Below, piece by piece: positions 5,724 through 7,556 of a DNA stretch of 7,556 nt. Numbering within the stretch: the stretch's first letter is position 1; every line of letters starts with the position of its first letter. Source of the DNA: an uncultured Traorella sp. (GTDB taxonomy: Bacteria; Bacillota_I; Bacilli_A; Erysipelotrichales; Erysipelotrichaceae). A model generated the notes under the pieces. That model saw nothing but the letters and a program-made list of their open reading frames with translations. It was not told the DNA's origin and searched no databases. Where the stretch lies: positions 1-7,556 of the forward strand of contig CAMEIZ010000088.1 in assembly GCA_945919165.1 (NCBI GenBank). The letters run 5' to 3'. The position numbers and the translations under genes are program-made.

Positions 5724-7160
5724 ATGGAAGATATTGTCATCATAGGGGGAGGAATTATTGGTTCCTTAATTGCATTTAATTGTTCCAAATATCACTGTAA
5801 TGTGACACTTTTGGAGAAGGAAAATGACATTGCAAATAAAACAAGTATGGCAAACAGTGCGATTATTCATGCAGGCTATGATCCGGATGATTATACGCTG
5901 AAAGCCGAAATGAATGTTCGCGGTGCCAGAAAATATCCAAGTCTTTGTCGTGAATTAAAAGTTGATTTTAAACAGATTGGAAGTCTTGTGGTTGCTGTGA
6001 ATGAAGAACAGGTTAAAACTCTTGAAAGACTTCATAAGCAGGCGCAGAAAAGAGGAATTAAAACGCGTCTGATGAATAAAGATGAAGCATTGGCAAAAGA
6101 AGAAAATCTTTCAGATGATGTGATCAAAGCTTTATATTGTGCTCAAACCGGTGTTGTGACACCATGGAAAGTGGCAATTGCAGCGATGGAAACAGCGATG
6201 GCCAATCAATGTAAGTGTGAACTGAATCAGGAAGTAGTGGATATTCAAAAAATCAATGATCATTTTGTCATTCAGACACAAAATCGTGTTTATGAAGCTA
6301 AAATGGTCATTAACTGTGCCGGAATCAATGCCGATAAGATTAATGAAATGGTGACGCATCAAAAGGATTTCGTGATTACACCTAAAAAAGGCGAATATTT
6401 TGTCCTTTCAAAAAAATGTAAGAACTATGTGAAACGAGTCATTTATCCAACACCAGGTGCACAGGGAAAAGGTGTCCTGGTTGTACCGACGGTTCATGGC
6501 AATATTCTTTTAGGACCGAATGCGATGGAACAGGATGACCGTGATGACGTATCAACCAGTCAGAGTGGACTGGATTTTGTTCGTGAGAATATTACCAAAA
6601 TTGTTAAGAATGTCCCTTATGGTGAAATTATTCATAGTTTTTCCGGTCTTCGTCCGGTCTGTGATCGTCATGATTTTATTATTGAAGAAAGCAGTATTGA
6701 AAATTTCATTAATGTTGCCGGAATTGAATCTCCGGGTTTGGCAAGTGCACCGGCAATTGCGGAAAAAGTTGTTGAAGATTTTGTATTGAAGAAATTTACT
6801 TTTGGTAAGAGAATGTTTTTTGCTCACCGCGTGAAAAATGTTGTTTTAGATGAATGCAGTGATGAAGAAAAAGCAAAATATATTGCCCATAATCCAAAAT
6901 ATGGAAGAATTGTCTGTCGCTGTGAAAAGGTCAGTGAAGGAGAGATTATTGACTGTATTCGACGCAAATGCGGAGCAACCAGTGTCATGGGGGTTAAAAA
7001 ACGAGTTCGTCCGGGTATGGGAAAATGTCAGGGTGGTTTCTGTGAACCGCTTGTGGTGAAAATATTAGCAAAGGAATTGGGAATTTCTCCAAGTGAAGTT
7101 GATTATAATTCGAAAGGAAGCAGTATTTTAACTCCTTCAAATAAAGGAGGTGCACAATGA
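5724..7160 (+). CDS. GlpA-like FAD-dependent dehydrogenase with C-terminal [2Fe-2S] domain
   Basis: This 478-aa flavoprotein of the DAO superfamily probably oxidises glycerol-3-phosphate or a similar hydroxy acid. The N-terminal Rossmann motif is IVIIGGGIIG (4-13), with E31 at the end of strand 2 to bind the FAD ribose, and a second FAD-contact stretch TSMANSAIIHAGYD (40-53). The C-terminal part is a BFD-like iron-sulfur domain with C398-x-C400 (CRCEK) and C435-x4-C440 (GKCQGGFC). This arrangement is known from GlpA of anaerobic glycerol-3-phosphate dehydrogenase and its shorter Firmicute/Thermotoga relatives; E. coli GlpA is longer. AAAGGAGA seven bases upstream supports the ATG start. The stop overlaps the start of a second flavoprotein (ATGA), its probable subunit partner. 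A cre box at the promoter indicates a catabolic role. The related LhgO-type 2-hydroxy acid oxidases share the FAD fold, so the substrate remains open. Confidence 0.85.
   Translation: MEDIVIIGGGIIGSLIAFNCSKYHCNVTLLEKENDIANKTSMANSAIIHAGYDPDDYTLKAEMNVRGARKYPSLCRELKVDFKQIGSLVVAVNEEQVKTLERLHKQAQKRGIKTRLMNKDEALAKEENLSDDVIKALYCAQTGVVTPWKVAIAAMETAMANQCKCELNQEVVDIQKINDHFVIQTQNRVYEAKMVINCAGINADKINEMVTHQKDFVITPKKGEYFVLSKKCKNYVKRVIYPTPGAQGKGVLVVPTVHGNILLGPNAMEQDDRDDVSTSQSGLDFVRENITKIVKNVPYGEIIHSFSGLRPVCDRHDFIIEESSIENFINVAGIESPGLASAPAIAEKVVEDFVLKKFTFGKRMFFAHRVKNVVLDECSDEEKAKYIAHNPKYGRIVCRCEKVSEGEIIDCIRRKCGATSVMGVKKRVRPGMGKCQGGFCEPLVVKILAKELGISPSEVDYNSKGSSILTPSNKGGAQ
7143..7152 (+). promoter_or_regulatory. 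Strong ribosome binding site before the second flavoprotein
   Basis: AAAGGAGGTG is nearly the full anti-Shine-Dalgarno complement and lies within the end of the GlpA-like gene, 4 bases before ATG 7157. It is stronger than the site of the first gene and fixes the start that overlaps the stop codon. Confidence 0.75.
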
Positions 7161-7556
7161 GAAAAGTAGATTGTGTCATCATTGGCGGCGGCAGTGCAGG
7201 GATGAGCTGTGCGATCAGTGCTGCCAAATATGGGGTAAAAGAGATATTGATCATTGAAAGAGATCATTATTTGGGCGGTATCTTAAATCAGTGCATTCAT
7301 AATGGATTTGGCTTACATATTTTTAAGAAAGAATGCTGTGGTCCGGAATACGCTGAAATGCTGGCAGAAGATATGAAAAAATATCATATTGAGGTCAGAC
7401 TGGATAGTACCGTAACCTCTATAACACAGGACAAGCGTGTTACCTATGTGAATGATCAGGAAGGGGTTGTTGAAATCCAGGCTAAAGCTGTTGTTTTGGC
7501 AAGTGGCTGTCTGGAAAGAAGTCGCGGTGCGATTTCCATAACGGGAGATCGCTGCA
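7157..7556 (+). CDS. FAD/NAD(P)-dependent oxidoreductase, GlpA-partner type (3'-truncated)
   Basis: Only the first 133 residues are in the window; the frame is open at the edge. A dinucleotide-binding fold begins at once: VIIGGGSAGM (7-16) and E34 after strand 2 (LIIERD). LGGILNQCIHNGFG (39-52) follows, a conserved Gly/Cys stretch in the pyridine nucleotide-disulfide oxidoreductase-like proteins that accompany short GlpA homologues. The distal part shows VVLASGCLERSRGA, the end of the first FAD domain where an A-x-G/T-G motif is usual. It should form a complex with the upstream dehydrogenase, passing electrons from its FAD/[2Fe-2S] centre to NAD(P) or another carrier. In related operons a small DUF1667 protein and often glycerol kinase follow; neither can be seen here. 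Confidence 0.82.
   Translation, partial: MRKVDCVIIGGGSAGMSCAISAAKYGVKEILIIERDHYLGGILNQCIHNGFGLHIFKKECCGPEYAEMLAEDMKKYHIEVRLDSTVTSITQDKRVTYVNDQEGVVEIQAKAVVLASGCLERSRGAISITGDRC

Noticed and set aside
6552..6827. Minus-strand frame inside the GlpA-like gene (and similar ones at 6132-6362 and 6994-7254)
   Set aside because: They are antisense to a clear flavoprotein gene, with no start signals or family features.

Overview
The window is low-GC, densely coded DNA with AT-rich intergenic gaps, AAAGGAG-type ribosome binding sites, TATAAT promoters and short U-tailed terminators. This fits a Bacillota (Firmicutes) genome. The gene families (VTC/DUF4956/beta-helix lipoprotein, a GlpA-like flavoprotein pair) and codon use suggest a gut-type Erysipelotrichia or Clostridia-like anaerobe; that placement is inference. 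All genes are on the + strand. No tRNA, rRNA, CRISPR array, insertion sequence or phage gene is visible.

Layout: (1) 1-1127, the 3' part of an FtsX/MacB-type ABC transporter permease, closed by a hairpin terminator that overlaps its stop codon. (2) 1194-4205, a tight three-gene operon: a TTM/VTC-fold polyphosphate polymerase, a DUF4956 multi-pass membrane protein (11-nt overlap), and a lipoprotein with a long beta-helix carbohydrate-binding-type domain (1-nt overlap). Together they look like a polyphosphate-synthesis module linked to the membrane and cell surface. (3) 4219-5617, a second transcription unit with its own promoter: a membrane-anchored extracytoplasmic protein of unknown function and an HD-domain phosphohydrolase, joined by a 4-nt ATGA overlap and ended by a strong terminator. 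(4) 5634-7556, a catabolic redox operon running out of the window. A promoter with a near-perfect CcpA cre box abutting its -35 drives a GlpA-like FAD dehydrogenase with a C-terminal Cys4 [2Fe-2S] domain. This overlaps by 4 nt the start of a second FAD/NAD(P) oxidoreductase, cut by the window end.

The most promising candidate for an under-described system is the VTC-DUF4956-lipoprotein operon. The catalytic signature of the polymerase is intact, and co-translation with a membrane protein and a surface lipoprotein suggests polyphosphate handled at or across the membrane. The adjacent unknown protein plus HD hydrolase pair could be functionally linked, but only proximity supports that.
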